A stretch of 64,000 nt of DNA from Streptacidiphilus sp. 4-A2 (GTDB lineage Bacteria; Actinomycetota; Actinomycetes; Streptomycetales; Streptomycetaceae): the NCBI GenBank assembly GCA_014284505.1, contig JAAFYY010000001.1, positions 6,373,845 to 6,437,844 of the forward strand, read 5' to 3'. Positions 20,022 to 29,590 of this stretch are shown here, piece after piece; within the stretch, counting starts at the first letter, position 1; each line of letters begins with the position of its first letter. Below the pieces are notes generated by a model. It was not told the DNA's origin. It made no database searches and saw nothing but the letters and a program-made list of their open reading frames with translations. A program made the position numbers and the translations under genes.

Positions 20022-21296
20022 TCAAGCATCCGGCGCGGTCACTTCATCGGCTGCGGGGTCGGCCGCACCGCCGCCGCTTCTCAGTCTGGCGACCAACAGG
20101 GACGGCAGTGGGAGCAGTGCCAGCGCAGTCGCGCCGACGACAAGCCATCCCAGACCCTTGAAGGGAATCAGCACGGAGCCTACCAGCACCGGACCGATCA
20201 GCATCTGGGCCGATACCCCCAAGCCGTAGACCCCTTGATAGAACCCCTGCCGGTCGGCCGGTGCGTGTGCGAAAAGCACCGTCCAGGCCACCGTCGAGTT
20301 CCACATCTCGGCCAGGGTGACGAGTACCGCGGCGAGCAGCAGCGGGGCGACCGCCGCGGTCCCGCGCAGACTCCCGCAGGCCGCCATCACGATTCCGGCC
20401 GCGGCGAGTGCGCCCAGGGCGCGGCGCATCAGCCGGGCCGACGCCCCGGGCCGGTCCGCGCCCCGGCTGAGCCGCACCTGGAACAGCACCACCAGCGCCG
20501 TGTTCAGCAGGAAAGCAGCCGCTGCGGTCCACCGCGGCGCGGCCGCCACACTGACGATCCAGAGCGGGAATCCCACATAGAAGATGCTCTCGCTGAGCAG
20601 CAGCACCGTGCTCAGCCCGACGAAGGCAAGGAAGGGGCGGTCACTGAGCGCGTCCCGGACCACTCCGCCGGAGGTGCTGCGGCCGTCCGCCCGGCCGGGG
20701 GTGGGGACCCGCCACACCAGCAGCGCTCCGACCAGGTAGGAGAGGACATTGCACAGGATCAGGAGCCGGAAGCCGGTGCTGCTGCCGAGTTGCAGAGCCA
20801 GCCCGGCCAGCCCGGTACCGGCCGCGAAGCCCAGGTTGAACAACGAGCGCTGGACAGCCTGGAGCCGGACCCGGGCCTCGGGGTCGAGCGCGTGGTAGGT
20901 GAGCGAGGAACGGGCCGGGTTCACCCCGGACTGTGCCGTGGTGATCGCCGCCACCATGACCAGGAAGCCCCAGAACCCCGTGGTCGCGGACAGCGCGCAG
21001 AAGAGCACCGCCAGGACGAGGTTGAGGAGTATCAGCGTCCGCCGGGCGCCCCAGCGGTCCGACAGCCGGCCGAGCCACATGCCTGAGCACAGGCCCGCGG
21101 CACCGGCCAGCGACAGGCCGATGCCGACCAGTCCCGGCGCCACCCGCATGTGCGCGACATAGAAGGTGACGCTGGCCGTGAGAAAGGCGCCGGAGCCGAC
21201 GGCGTCCACCGCGGACACCGCCGCGAGCAGCCGGGCCGGGCCTGCGGGCACGGCCTCGGCCGCCCGGGCCAGTCGGGTACGGGACTCCGTGATCAC
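20022..21296 (-). CDS. MFS exporter of the thionucleoside cluster
   Basis: 424 residues from a GTG at 21296 that follows GGGGAGCAGGAGCAG, a usable ribosome site. Helix-rich throughout, with the MFS signature GMWLGRLSDRWGARRTLILL after helix 2 and twelve predicted helices. The same frame is open upstream without a stop into the CHAT/zinc-ribbon gene, so the protein may also be made as the C-terminal half of a large fusion. As the only transporter in the cluster it probably exports the final antibiotic or imports an intermediate. A short Gly/Ala/Asp-rich C-terminus closes it. Confidence 0.8.
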   Translation of the reverse strand: MITESRTRLARAAEAVPAGPARLLAAVSAVDAVGSGAFLTASVTFYVAHMRVAPGLVGIGLSLAGAAGLCSGMWLGRLSDRWGARRTLILLNLVLAVLFCALSATTGFWGFLVMVAAITTAQSGVNPARSSLTYHALDPEARVRLQAVQRSLFNLGFAAGTGLAGLALQLGSSTGFRLLILCNVLSYLVGALLVWRVPTPGRADGRSTSGGVVRDALSDRPFLAFVGLSTVLLLSESIFYVGFPLWIVSVAAAPRWTAAAAFLLNTALVVLFQVRLSRGADRPGASARLMRRALGALAAAGIVMAACGSLRGTAAVAPLLLAAVLVTLAEMWNSTVAWTVLFAHAPADRQGFYQGVYGLGVSAQMLIGPVLVGSVLIPFKGLGWLVVGATALALLPLPSLLVARLRSGGGAADPAADEVTAPDA

Positions 21297-23381
21297 CTGC
21301 TCCTGCTCCCCAGTGCGGCTGTTGCCGCCTTGTTCGCTGCCGACACCTTGTTCGCTGCCGACACCTCGTTCGCTGCCGACGCCGTGCTCACTGCTGGCCT
21401 CGTCCGGTGGCAGTACCTGGACCGGCCTTTTGGCCATGAGGACCTCACCCGCCGACACCGCGACCACCACCACCGCATACAGGCCGGGCGGGCCGTCGGG
21501 GGCGTCGAGCCGGTAGCCGGGCTCCTCGGGCGGGCCGCCCGCGGGCCGGGCGTACACGTCGAACCCCCAGGGCACCCGTACCACGCCGAACCGGGCCGCG
21601 CTCACCCCGCCCTCGGGCACACCGCTCAGGCGGTACACCGCGGAGCCGCCCGCCGGTACCCGGAACGGACCTGCCAGCACCGTCGGCACCTCGCCGGACG
21701 GGCCGTCGTACAGCACGTCGCAGCTCCAGCAGACCAGCCGGTGGCGGTCGCGGGAGAGCGCGGCCAGCCGGTACCTCCGCCAGACCACCGGCGACCCGCA
21801 GTAAGGGCAGCTGCCGGTCGGTTCCGGGCCGGGCCGGGCGACCACAGGACGTCGCCGAACGCGCCTTCGAGGCTTCCGGTGCGGACCGCGAACTCGTGGG
21901 CGGTCCAGGCGAGTTCCTCCTGGAGCCGCTGCCAGTCGGGGCTCTCCGTACGGAGCCACGCCTCCCGCGCCTCGCGCAGGCCGCCGTTCGCGACCGCCGC
22001 CGGGACGCCCGCGCGGAGCCTGGCGATGCTCCGGAGCCGACCGTCCAGGGACGCCAGCAACGCGCCGGTCCGCTCCTCCTCGCCCAGTAGCGGGGCGGCA
22101 TTGGAGACCAGTTCCCTGGCGGCGGCCACCGCCGGGGCAGCGTCCAGCAGTTGGTCGTGCAGCAGCGCGGTGGGATCGGTCTCGCGCCACACCGCCGCCC
22201 CCTGCGGGTCCAGCAACTGCTGGGTGACCGCGATGCCGTGGTGGGTGCCGGGGACCCGCTCGACCCACACCTTCGGGCGTCCGCCATCGGCAGCGGTGCC
22301 GTGCAGCACCGGTACCTCGCCCGGCGCCACGTCCAGCACCGTCAGCCGCGCCCGGCGGTCGCCCTTCCCGGGAGCGGCACCGGCGGTGCGTCCGGGGCTC
22401 GAACCGGGCCCGGGACCGGGGAAGCAGCCTGGAATGCGGCCGGGGCCGGGACCGCCGCCGGATCTCCCAGCAGCACGAACGGAGCCGTGTTCATGGCCGC
22501 CAGGTTCGCGGCGTTCTCCAGCGCAGGAATGTCGCCCACGGACGCCCCGTCCCCCCGCAGCCGGCTCCAGGCCAGGGCATGGGCGGAGGCCAGGCCCCAG
22601 GACTCGGCGACGGTGGCGATGACCGCGCCGACCTGCGGCCCGGTGGCCGCGTCGGCGGCCAGGCAGGGCGAGCAGTAGCCGTCGACCAGCCGCAGGCTGC
22701 GCAGCTGTCCAGCAGCAGCACCTCACTGGCCAGGTCGGCCGCCGCCCAGCGGGCGGGTTCCTGCAGCCCGTCGGGCCCACGTGAGGCCCGCAGGCAGGGC
22801 CCGCCATGCATGCAGGGGTGCACCGGGGCAGCGCTCGGCAGCTCGGGGGCCGAACCGGCGATCGAGCAGAGCAGACCGTCGCCCAACCACATGTCGATGC
22901 CGAGGCCGTGGCTGCTGAGCGCGGTGAACGAGCGCGGCTGGAAGACCAGGTCGGCCAGGCCGCGCTGCGGCCCGCCGAGTACCCGTAGGTCGGCGGTCTC
23001 GGCGTCGCGGACCGTCCCGAGCGGGACGGCCGACCACAGCAGGGCCGAGCCGGGCCGCGCGAAGCGGTAGCGGGCGGTCTTCTCAGCGTGCGCGACGGCG
23101 GTCTCCTCCCCCTGCCAGCCGAAGATCCAGCCCAGTCCGGTGCCGGACCGCTGGGCCTCCAGGACCAGCGAGGCGACCGCGCGCATGCCGACTCCGCCGA
23201 CCGAGAGCAGCGCGGTACTCGGCCACTGCGACCTGATCCGGTGCCGGACCGCTGCGAGGTCCGGCAGCGCGACCAGTTCGCGCCCGGTCAGCTCATGGAA
23301 GCGCTGCGCAGCCGCCCGGCCCTCCGGGGTGCAGATCACCACGTCCTGCGTCCGCTGCGGCTCCACCGGCAGCTCAGGCAC
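21297..23381 (-). CDS. Caspase-fold (CHAT / peptidase C25-like) protein with zinc ribbon, frameshifted
   Basis: GTG at 23381 overlaps the radical SAM stop (GTGCCTGA). About 695 residues over several frames (indels near 22705, 22540-22390 and 21840). The first third has the two landmarks of CHAT/C25 peptidases: a His in TALSSHGLGIDMWLGDG and a Cys in EVLLLDSC, followed further on by the typical closing block NTAPFVLLGDPAA. After a roughly 150-residue middle, a zinc ribbon CPYCGSPVVWRRY with CWSCDVLYDG is seen, then a beta-rich part and a GVGSEQ repeat linker. No stop separates it from the MFS frame. Function in the pathway is unknown: a peptide-trimming or substrate-activating protease is possible. 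The fold assignment rests on motifs only. Confidence 0.5.
21333..21386. repeat. 18-bp tandem repeat, three copies, linker between CHAT-like and MFS parts
   Basis: TTCGCTGCCGACACCTTG repeats three times with small changes; on the coding strand it reads GVGSEQ/GVGSER units. The period is a multiple of three, so the frame is kept whatever the copy number. Confidence 0.85.
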
Positions 23382-24414
23382 CGGTGAAGAGGGTCGGGCA
23401 CACGCAGTTCTGGCAGGTGGAGTCGGACGCCACATCCAGACCCCGCCGGAACGCCAGCGCCTTGGGCGAGTTGATCGCCGCCTCCAGCGTCCCGAAGACG
23501 CGGATGTCACCGTACGCGGACATCGGGAAGCAGGGACGCACCGTGCCGTCGTACTCCAGGATGGCCGAGGACCACGGGGTGTTGCAGCGGACCTGCGGCA
23601 TCGGGCCGACGCCCGCGACGCCCCGGTAGTACTGGAGCAGCATCGCGTCGAGCTCCTCCGGGGTGTCGCTGATGTAGCCGGAGGCGAAGTCCTCGGCGCA
23701 CTCCTCACGCAGCAGTTCGAGCTCGCGGGTGAGGTCGGGCAGGTCGGCCTCGCGCACCGCCAGCGCGGCGATGTACTGCTGGTCCAGAGTGCTGAAGCGC
23801 CGGAACGCCTCCTCGTTGTGCAGGTCGGTACCCGAGAAGCTGATGCTGCGCAGCCCGAGGTCCTTGGCGGCCTGCACGGTGGCGCGCAGGTGCTGGAAGT
23901 TGAGCCGGTGCACCGCGCAGCGCCCGTCGACACCCATGTCCGGTCGCTGCCGCCGGAGTTCGACCAGGCCCTCGTCGAGCCGCTCGAAGGCCCGCGGCAC
24001 CCCGCGGACGCTGTTGTGTATCTCGCGCGGGCCGTCCAGGCTCACCCGGAACTCGTCGCAGTGCTGGGCGACGCTCTCGGCGTGCCGCTTCAGCAGCAGG
24101 CCGTTGCTGAGCAGTTCCACCCGGATGCCGTGCTCGCGGATGATCTGGGCGATCTGGAAGATGTCCGGGTGCATCAGCGATTCGCCGCAGAGGATGACGT
24201 ACTCGAGGTCGAGCCGGCTCCACTCCGGGGCCCAGCCGCGCACGTCCTCGACGGAGAGCGTGCGGCCGGGCTTCTCGCGCCAGATGTCGCACATCCGGCA
24301 GCGGGCGTTGCAACCGCTGTTCACCCAGAGGAACAGCCGGTTCAGGTTCTTCAGCAGGTGCTGGTCGTCGGCCTCCGGCTGGGACCGGTCGGTGATCTCT
24401 ATCTGGACTGTCAT
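23374..24414 (-). CDS. Radical SAM enzyme (AbmJ-like; candidate sugar C-4' epimerase)
   Basis: 346 residues, intact. The cluster-binding motif CNARCRMC (CX3CX2C) lies near residue 34, preceded by LFLWVNSG. ESLMHPDIFQIAQI corresponds to the GGE-like SAM-binding strand. The C-terminal part contains RCNTPWSSAILEYDGTVRPC and CQNCVC, a SPASM-like arrangement that could hold an auxiliary FeS cluster. In albomycin biosynthesis the radical SAM protein AbmJ is assigned, from gene deletion, to inversion of the thiosugar from D-ribo to D-xylo. Here the gene overlaps the PLP epimerase gene by ATGA and has the same enzymes around it, so the same job is inferred. Sequence alone cannot exclude another substrate. 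Confidence 0.85.
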   Translation of the reverse strand: MTVQIEITDRSQPEADDQHLLKNLNRLFLWVNSGCNARCRMCDIWREKPGRTLSVEDVRGWAPEWSRLDLEYVILCGESLMHPDIFQIAQIIREHGIRVELLSNGLLLKRHAESVAQHCDEFRVSLDGPREIHNSVRGVPRAFERLDEGLVELRRQRPDMGVDGRCAVHRLNFQHLRATVQAAKDLGLRSISFSGTDLHNEEAFRRFSTLDQQYIAALAVREADLPDLTRELELLREECAEDFASGYISDTPEELDAMLLQYYRGVAGVGPMPQVRCNTPWSSAILEYDGTVRPCFPMSAYGDIRVFGTLEAAINSPKALAFRRGLDVASDSTCQNCVCPTLFTGA

Positions 24415-25622
24415 CACGACAACCTTTCCTGTCGGTTCTGAGCGACTGGCCGGTCTTCGGGTCCAGGTCGCCCGGGCGGTGTTCGGGGCGCCTGGCCGGT
24501 GTTCGGGGCGGGGGTGTTCGGGGCGGGGGTGTTCGGGGCGGGGGTGTCCGCGGCGGCCGGTGCGGCCAGATGGGCGCCCATCCGGTCCTGGTACCAGCCC
24601 CGCAGCGCGGGGGCGTCGCCGAACAGGCCGAGGCTTCCGCCGGTGTGCACCAGGACCACCCGGTCCCCCTCGCGGACCGCGCCCGAGCCGATCAGGGAGC
24701 GCAGCCCGCGGAACGTCTTGACCATGTAGTTGGGGTCGAGCAGCAGCCCGTGCCGGACCACGGCCCGGCGCATCGTCTCCAGATCCTCCGGCGAGGGCCG
24801 GTCGTACCCGGCCCCGAGCGATTCGCCGTGGACCTGCACCGGGGACTCGCGCAGCGCCGGGGCGCCGAGCAGTTCCACGGCCTCCTCCCGGAGTTCGGCG
24901 ATCCGGGCCTCGATGCCCTCCGCGGTGCCCCCGATGCACATGCCGTGCACCTTCCAGCGCAAGCCCAGCAGCCGGGCGGCCAGGCTGAGACCCAGGCAGG
25001 TCGAGCCGGAGCCGGCCGCGGCCACCACATGGATGTCCGAGGCGCCTTCGGGCAGCGCGGCCAGCTGTTCGGCCAGTTCCAGGCCGAGGTCCACGCTGCC
25101 CAGCAGCCCGGGCCAGGTGGAGATGCCCGGAGGCACCACATACGGCCGCTCCCCGCGCTCGCGCTCGGCCTCGGCGGCGGCCTCCAGCAGTTCGTCCATC
25201 CGGGTCCACGAGGTGCGCTCGTGCCAGCTGACGGTCGAGTCGAAGAGCAGGGCGAGCAGGTAACTGCCGAGCGGGCGGTCCGGTTTGACCTGCTCGTCCC
25301 CGCTGTACACCAGGTGCGAGCGCAGTCCGAGCCGCTCGGCGGCGGCGGCCACGGCCACGCACTGGCTCGACGGCAGGCTGCCGCCGGTGACCAGTGCGGT
25401 CGCGCCCTGCGCCACGGCCGCCGCGGCCACATAGCCGAGCTTGCGGACCTTGTGGCCGCAGCCGAGGTCGTCGATCAGGTCCTCACGCTTGAGCAGCAGC
25501 CGCACGCCCAACTCGTCGCCGAGCTCGTGGCGCTGCTCCAGCGGGGTCGGCAGCCGGCCCGGGCCCGCGCTCCGCGGGACGTCGCTGCCGGGGAGCAGCT
25601 CCGCCAGCCGTCCGGCGGTCAC
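24414..25622 (-). CDS. PLP-dependent epimerase, D-cysteine desulfhydrase / ACC deaminase family (AbmD-like)
   Basis: About 402 residues, intact, GTG start overlapping the methyltransferase stop. Fold type II PLP features: LLLKREDLIDD, the Schiff-base Lys in GHKVRKLGY, the substrate Ser block GGSLPSSQCVAVA, the phosphate-binding AAGSGSTCLGLS and a C-terminal VLVHTGGSLGLFG. In albomycin the homologue AbmD epimerises the amino-acid centre of the thioheptose from L to D; a desulfhydrase donating sulfur is the alternative reading from family alone. The last 40 residues contain TPAPN three times in tandem and are unlikely to be part of the fold. Confidence 0.85.
   Translation of the reverse strand: MTAGRLAELLPGSDVPRSAGPGRLPTPLEQRHELGDELGVRLLLKREDLIDDLGCGHKVRKLGYVAAAAVAQGATALVTGGSLPSSQCVAVAAAAERLGLRSHLVYSGDEQVKPDRPLGSYLLALLFDSTVSWHERTSWTRMDELLEAAAEAERERGERPYVVPPGISTWPGLLGSVDLGLELAEQLAALPEGASDIHVVAAAGSGSTCLGLSLAARLLGLRWKVHGMCIGGTAEGIEARIAELREEAVELLGAPALRESPVQVHGESLGAGYDRPSPEDLETMRRAVVRHGLLLDPNYMVKTFRGLRSLIGSGAVREGDRVVLVHTGGSLGLFGDAPALRGWYQDRMGAHLAAPAAADTPAPNTPAPNTPAPNTGQAPRTPPGRPGPEDRPVAQNRQERLS
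24501..24545. repeat. 15-bp tandem repeat, three copies, in the PLP-epimerase C-terminus
   Basis: GTTCGGGGCGGGGGT repeats three times, encoding TPAPN units on the minus strand. A fourth, diverged copy precedes it near 24480. Confidence 0.85.
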
Positions 25623-26485
25623 CCGTCCCTCCTGGCGGCCACGACCGAGAACATGCACGGGTACCGGTGCGGCTCGGCGCCGTTGGTCCACCAGCCGTCC
25701 CGCTCCGTGTCGAGCGAGTCCGCCAGCGGGTGTGCCGCGTACGGGTACTCCTCCAGGGCGACCAGGTCGAGACCCGCCGAGACCAGCGCGGTGACCACCT
25801 CGCCGAGGGTGTGCTGCCAGCGGTACTCGCGGTAGCGGATCGGCGCCTGGGCGTCGGTGTAGCTGCCCTCGGTCCAGACGGCCTCCGGTTCGGCGGTGCG
25901 GAAGTAGCCTCCGGCGCCGCTCACCCGGCCCGCTTCGAGCGCCTCCAGCATGGGGTGGAACTCGACCAGCACGAACCGGCCCCCGGGCCGCAGGCTGCGG
26001 CGGATGCCATCGGCCCAGGCGGCGAGGTCGCCGAGCCAGCACAGCACGCCGTAGCTGGAGACCACCACGTCGTAGGGCTCCTCCGGGGTCTCCAGCCGCT
26101 GCACGTCCGCGCAGTGGAAGGCGACGTCGAGCCTTGCGTCCGCGGCGAGCTCCCGGGCCGTGCGAACGGCTGCCGGTGAGAAGTCGACGCCGGTGGCCCG
26201 GGCCCCGAGGCGGGCCCAGGAGAGCGTGTCGAGCCCGAAGTGGCACTGGAGGTGAAGCAGGCGCAGTCCGTCCACCTCGCCGACCAGCCGGCGCTCCAGC
26301 GGCTTCAGGGACGAGCCGCCCGCGCTGATCTCGGCGGTCGCGTAGAAGTCGGAGCCGACGTGCACACCGGTGCGCAGGTCCCACGCATCCCGGTTGACCG
26401 CCTGCGGGGTCTCCGCGGCAGCCGCGGTTCCCGGGCCGGTGCCGGTTCCCGGGCCGGTGCCGGTCCCCGGGTGGGTGCCGGTCAT
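25619..26485 (-). CDS. SAM-dependent methyltransferase (AbmI-like)
   Basis: 288 residues, intact. Rossmann-type methyltransferase with motif I LLHLQCHFGLDTLSWARLGA, motif II ATGVDFSPAAV, an acidic motif AFHCADVQRL and motif IV YDVVVSSYGVLCWL. The first about 25 residues are a TGPGTG repeat with no fold value. ATG overlaps the carbamoyltransferase stop and the end overlaps the PLP epimerase start, so the three are translated together. By analogy with AbmI it would methylate the N3 position of the cytosine base of the thionucleoside. No direct substrate evidence is visible. Confidence 0.85.
   Translation of the reverse strand: MTGTHPGTGTGPGTGTGPGTAAAAETPQAVNRDAWDLRTGVHVGSDFYATAEISAGGSSLKPLERRLVGEVDGLRLLHLQCHFGLDTLSWARLGARATGVDFSPAAVRTARELAADARLDVAFHCADVQRLETPEEPYDVVVSSYGVLCWLGDLAAWADGIRRSLRPGGRFVLVEFHPMLEALEAGRVSGAGGYFRTAEPEAVWTEGSYTDAQAPIRYREYRWQHTLGEVVTALVSAGLDLVALEEYPYAAHPLADSLDTERDGWWTNGAEPHRYPCMFSVVAARRDG
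26431..26484. repeat. 18-bp tandem repeat spanning the methyltransferase start
   Basis: CCGGGCCGGTGCCGGTTC occurs three times (third copy degenerate and touching the ATG), encoding the TGPGTG units. Confidence 0.8.
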
Positions 26486-28177
26486 CGGCCCGCCTTCGCA
26501 AGGAAGTAGCCGCCGAGCGCGATGCAGTCGACGTCGGAGGTGAAGAAGCAGGCCAGGGCGTCGCGCGGGCTCTCCACGATCGGCTTGCCCTGGATGTTGA
26601 ACGAGGTGTTGATCAGCACCGGGTGCCCGGAGCGCTCGGCGAACCCGTTGAGCAGCCCGTGCAGGAAGGGGTCGAACGCCTTGCGGACAGTCTGCACCCG
26701 GGCGGTGCCGTCCACGTGCACGGCCGACGGGATGGCCTCCAGCTGCTCCTTCCGGACATCGCTGGTGAACAGCATGTACGGGTCGGGGTGGCCGTCGAAG
26801 TACTCGGTGAAGGCTTCCTCGGTCACCAGCGGGGCAACCGGCCGAAGCCCTCGCGGCCCTTGACCTTGTTCAGCCGGCGGTCATCCCGGGTCCACCGGGC
26901 TGGCCAGCAGGCTGCGCATGCCCAGCGCCCGGGGCCCGAACTCCATCCGGCCGCGGAAGACCGCGCAGACCTCCCCCGCGCCCAGCCGCTCGGCCAGGCG
27001 CTGCGACATCTCCTCGTCGCTGAGCTTCTCCGCCTCCAGCCCGATCTGCTGGAGCATCTCACCGATGGTGTCGTCGCTGTACTCGGTGCCCAGCGCGTAG
27101 GACTCACAGGTGATCTGGGTGGGTCCACCGCGGCGCAGGGAGCTGAGCGCGGCAGCGCCGACAGCGGTGCCCGCGTCGCTGGCGGCCGGCTGGACGAAGA
27201 TCTCGTCGAAGATCCCCAGCTGCGCCAGCCTGCCGTTGGCCACGCAGTTGAGGAAGGTCCCGCCCGCCAGGCAGAGCCGGCGCTGACCGGTCGTCCGGGC
27301 GTAGTGCGTCACCACGTGCACCAGCGCCTGCTCCAGCCGCAGCTGGGCCGACTTGGCGATGTCCTTGTGGACCTGCTCGATGGGCTGCTGCGCGGTCCTG
27401 GCCCCGGGCAGCCGCAGTCCCAGGTCCTTCAGCGCCTCCATGTCGATCCGGTAGCGGCCCTGGGGGCCGAGCTGGACGATGCGGTTCATGGTCTCCGCGT
27501 AGCGCGGCTCGCCGTACGCGGCCAGGCCCATGACCTTGAACTCGTCGGAGAACGGCTCGAAGCCCAGGTGCTGGGTGACGGCGGAGTAGAAGTGGCCGAG
27601 CGAGTTCGGCAGCACCTCCTGGCCCACCAGCTCGAGCTCCCGGCCCCGGCCGACGTACACCGAGGTACAGGCGTTCTCCCCGGCGCCGTCGGCGACCACG
27701 GTCAGCGCCTGGTCCCAGCCGGAGCAGTAGAACGCCGAGGCGGCGTGGCTCAGGTGGTGGTTCCACTCCGGAACGGGATCCGCTCGAACGCCTCGGGCTG
27801 GATCAGGTCGCGGTAGCGGTGCGGGATCTCGTAACCGCTGCGCAGCGCCCGGGGCAGGTTGGCCAGCCCCTCGAAGGCCTTCAACTCCTCGCGCAGCGAG
27901 GAGAACCGGCGCCCGGAGACACAGCCCCACAGGCTCTTCAGGTGGTCCAGCGGTGGTAGGAGTAGGCGATCTCGTCGATGTCCGAGGCGCGCAGGCCGGT
28001 GGCCTTCAGCGCCCGGTAGATCGCGTCCATCGGCAGGTAGCTGTTGTACGGGGTGTAGCGGCGGCCGTGCTTGATGCCGGTGAACCGCTCGTCCTCCGCC
28101 GCGAACAGCAGGTGGCCGTCCTTGATCAGGGCCACCGAGGGGTGTTCGAAGTAGCTGTTGATCCCCAGAACGATCAC
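26482..28177 (-). CDS. Carbamoyltransferase, NodU/CmcH family (AbmE-like), frameshifted
   Basis: Transfers the carbamoyl group of carbamoyl phosphate to a nucleoside amine or hydroxyl through an adenylate. The GTG at 28177 follows GGAAGG. The chain starts VIVLGINSYFEHPSVALIKD, then EWNHHLSHAASAFYCSG (the metal and phosphate His set), ADGAGENACTSVY, CLAGGTFLNCVANG, FRGRMEFGPRALGMRS and INTSFNIQGKPIVES, all hallmarks of the family in the right order over about 565 residues. Indels near 27950, 27760 and 26870 break it. In albomycin AbmE carbamoylates the cytosine N4; the same is inferred here. Overlaps the methyltransferase start. Confidence 0.88.
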
Positions 28178-28180
28178 GGG

Positions 28181-29560
28181 TTATCCCTTCCGACGGCGCC
28201 AGAGCCTGTTCCAGGTATCCGGCGCATGACAGCGAACCGATGGACCAGCCCACCGGGACATCGCAGATGGTTTTCTCGAATTCTGAAAAGCGGGTCTCCG
28301 GGCCGAGCCCCTGCAGCAGTTCCGCGACCGCTCCGGAGGGTTCCAGCAGTGGCAGGCCGCCCAGCCGGCTCGACCGGGGGTCGCTGACGGCCACGAGATC
28401 GGACGCGTCCAGGAACGGGATCCGGCGGTGCGTCTCCAGCAGCATGAGCCGGTACAGCCGCACATAGTCCTGCTGGCTGGTGCCGCCGACCGCGACGATG
28501 CCCGGGAGCAGGCAGCGGACCAGGTAGGCGAGTATCCGGTCCGGGTACACCGCCCCGGTCCGCAGCGCTTCGGCCAGCGGCCCCGGGGCACAGGGCACGG
28601 GCACCGGTGCGGCGTCGGTCTCCACGACCAGCCGCGCCGCGCTGCCCCGCCCGGCCAGCACCGCCGGGTGCAGCCTGGACCCGCGCCGGATCCAGAGGAA
28701 GTCCGGCGCCGCGCGGTTGACCGCGATGTTCGCCGGACCGGCCACCAGCTCCCGCTTCACGTCCAGGAAGGCATCCCGCAGCGGGATGTCGAACAGCAGC
28801 CGGTGCACCGGGCTGTCCGGGTCGAGCAGGTGCGCGGCGACGGCGGACGCGGCGACCGACTCGTCGATGCCTGCCCGACGCACCTCGCCGTCGAGGCCGA
28901 AGGACGACCAGATCAGCTCGTTGCTCCGGTGGAAGGCCTCCGGAGCGGTCGGCCACCGCCGTCCGCGCAGTTCCCGCAGCAGCGGATCGTCCCCGGCGTC
29001 GGGCCCGGCCCCCTCCAGCCGGTCGAGTGTCAGCTCCACCGGCCCGGGCAGGCAGCAGAAGGAGGCGTCCTTGAATTGCCGCTTGGAGAAGGGCAGCACC
29101 CGGTAGAGCGAGTTCCTGGTGCGCAGGAAGGGCGGGCCGCCGACCGGGTCGCGCCGCGAGAGGCAGCTGACGGTCGAACACTGGGACACCACCATGGTGG
29201 CCGCTCCCGCACGCCGCGCCAGGCCAGGTGGAAGAGGTAGTTGTTGAGGAAGGTCTCCGGGTCCAGCAGCAGGTTGGAGTGGTCTGCCTGCTGGATGACC
29301 GGGGTGCGCAGCAGGTGCTCCCCCACCGCGGCGGCGTCCTTGGTCCCGAACCCTTCGAGGTGGCGGACGACCGCCGCGGCGAAGGTCTCCCGGTGCCGGT
29401 TGGTGTTCGGCCCGCCGGTCGGCACCAGGCTGTCGAGGTAGGTGCCCAGGGGCAGGTCGAGCGCCCGGGTGAGCTGGTCGCCCAGACTTGAACCGGCGAG
29501 CAGCAGGCGCTTCAGGAACGAGGCGGCCGGATATTTCTCATGCTCTTCGGCGAATTCCAT
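28181..29560 (-). CDS. Unrecognised cluster protein with Cys-rich core, frameshifted
   Basis: About 460 residues from MEFAEEHEKYPAASFLKRLL. One indel near 29180 moves it to the frame holding VVSQCSTVSCLSRRDPVGGP, RVLPFSKRQFKDASFCCLPG, then a long alpha-rich remainder ending CAGYLEQAL. A last small indel would give the stop at 28181, just before the carbamoyltransferase ribosome site. I do not recognise a family. Its place in the core operon of an albomycin-like set, and two Cys pairs (CSTVSC, FCC), make it a candidate for a step without an assigned enzyme, such as sulfur insertion into the sugar; this is speculation. The end coordinate is approximate. Confidence 0.6.
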
Positions 29561-29590
29561 AACCGCTCCACTGGGCTGTCGGCGGGAGGG

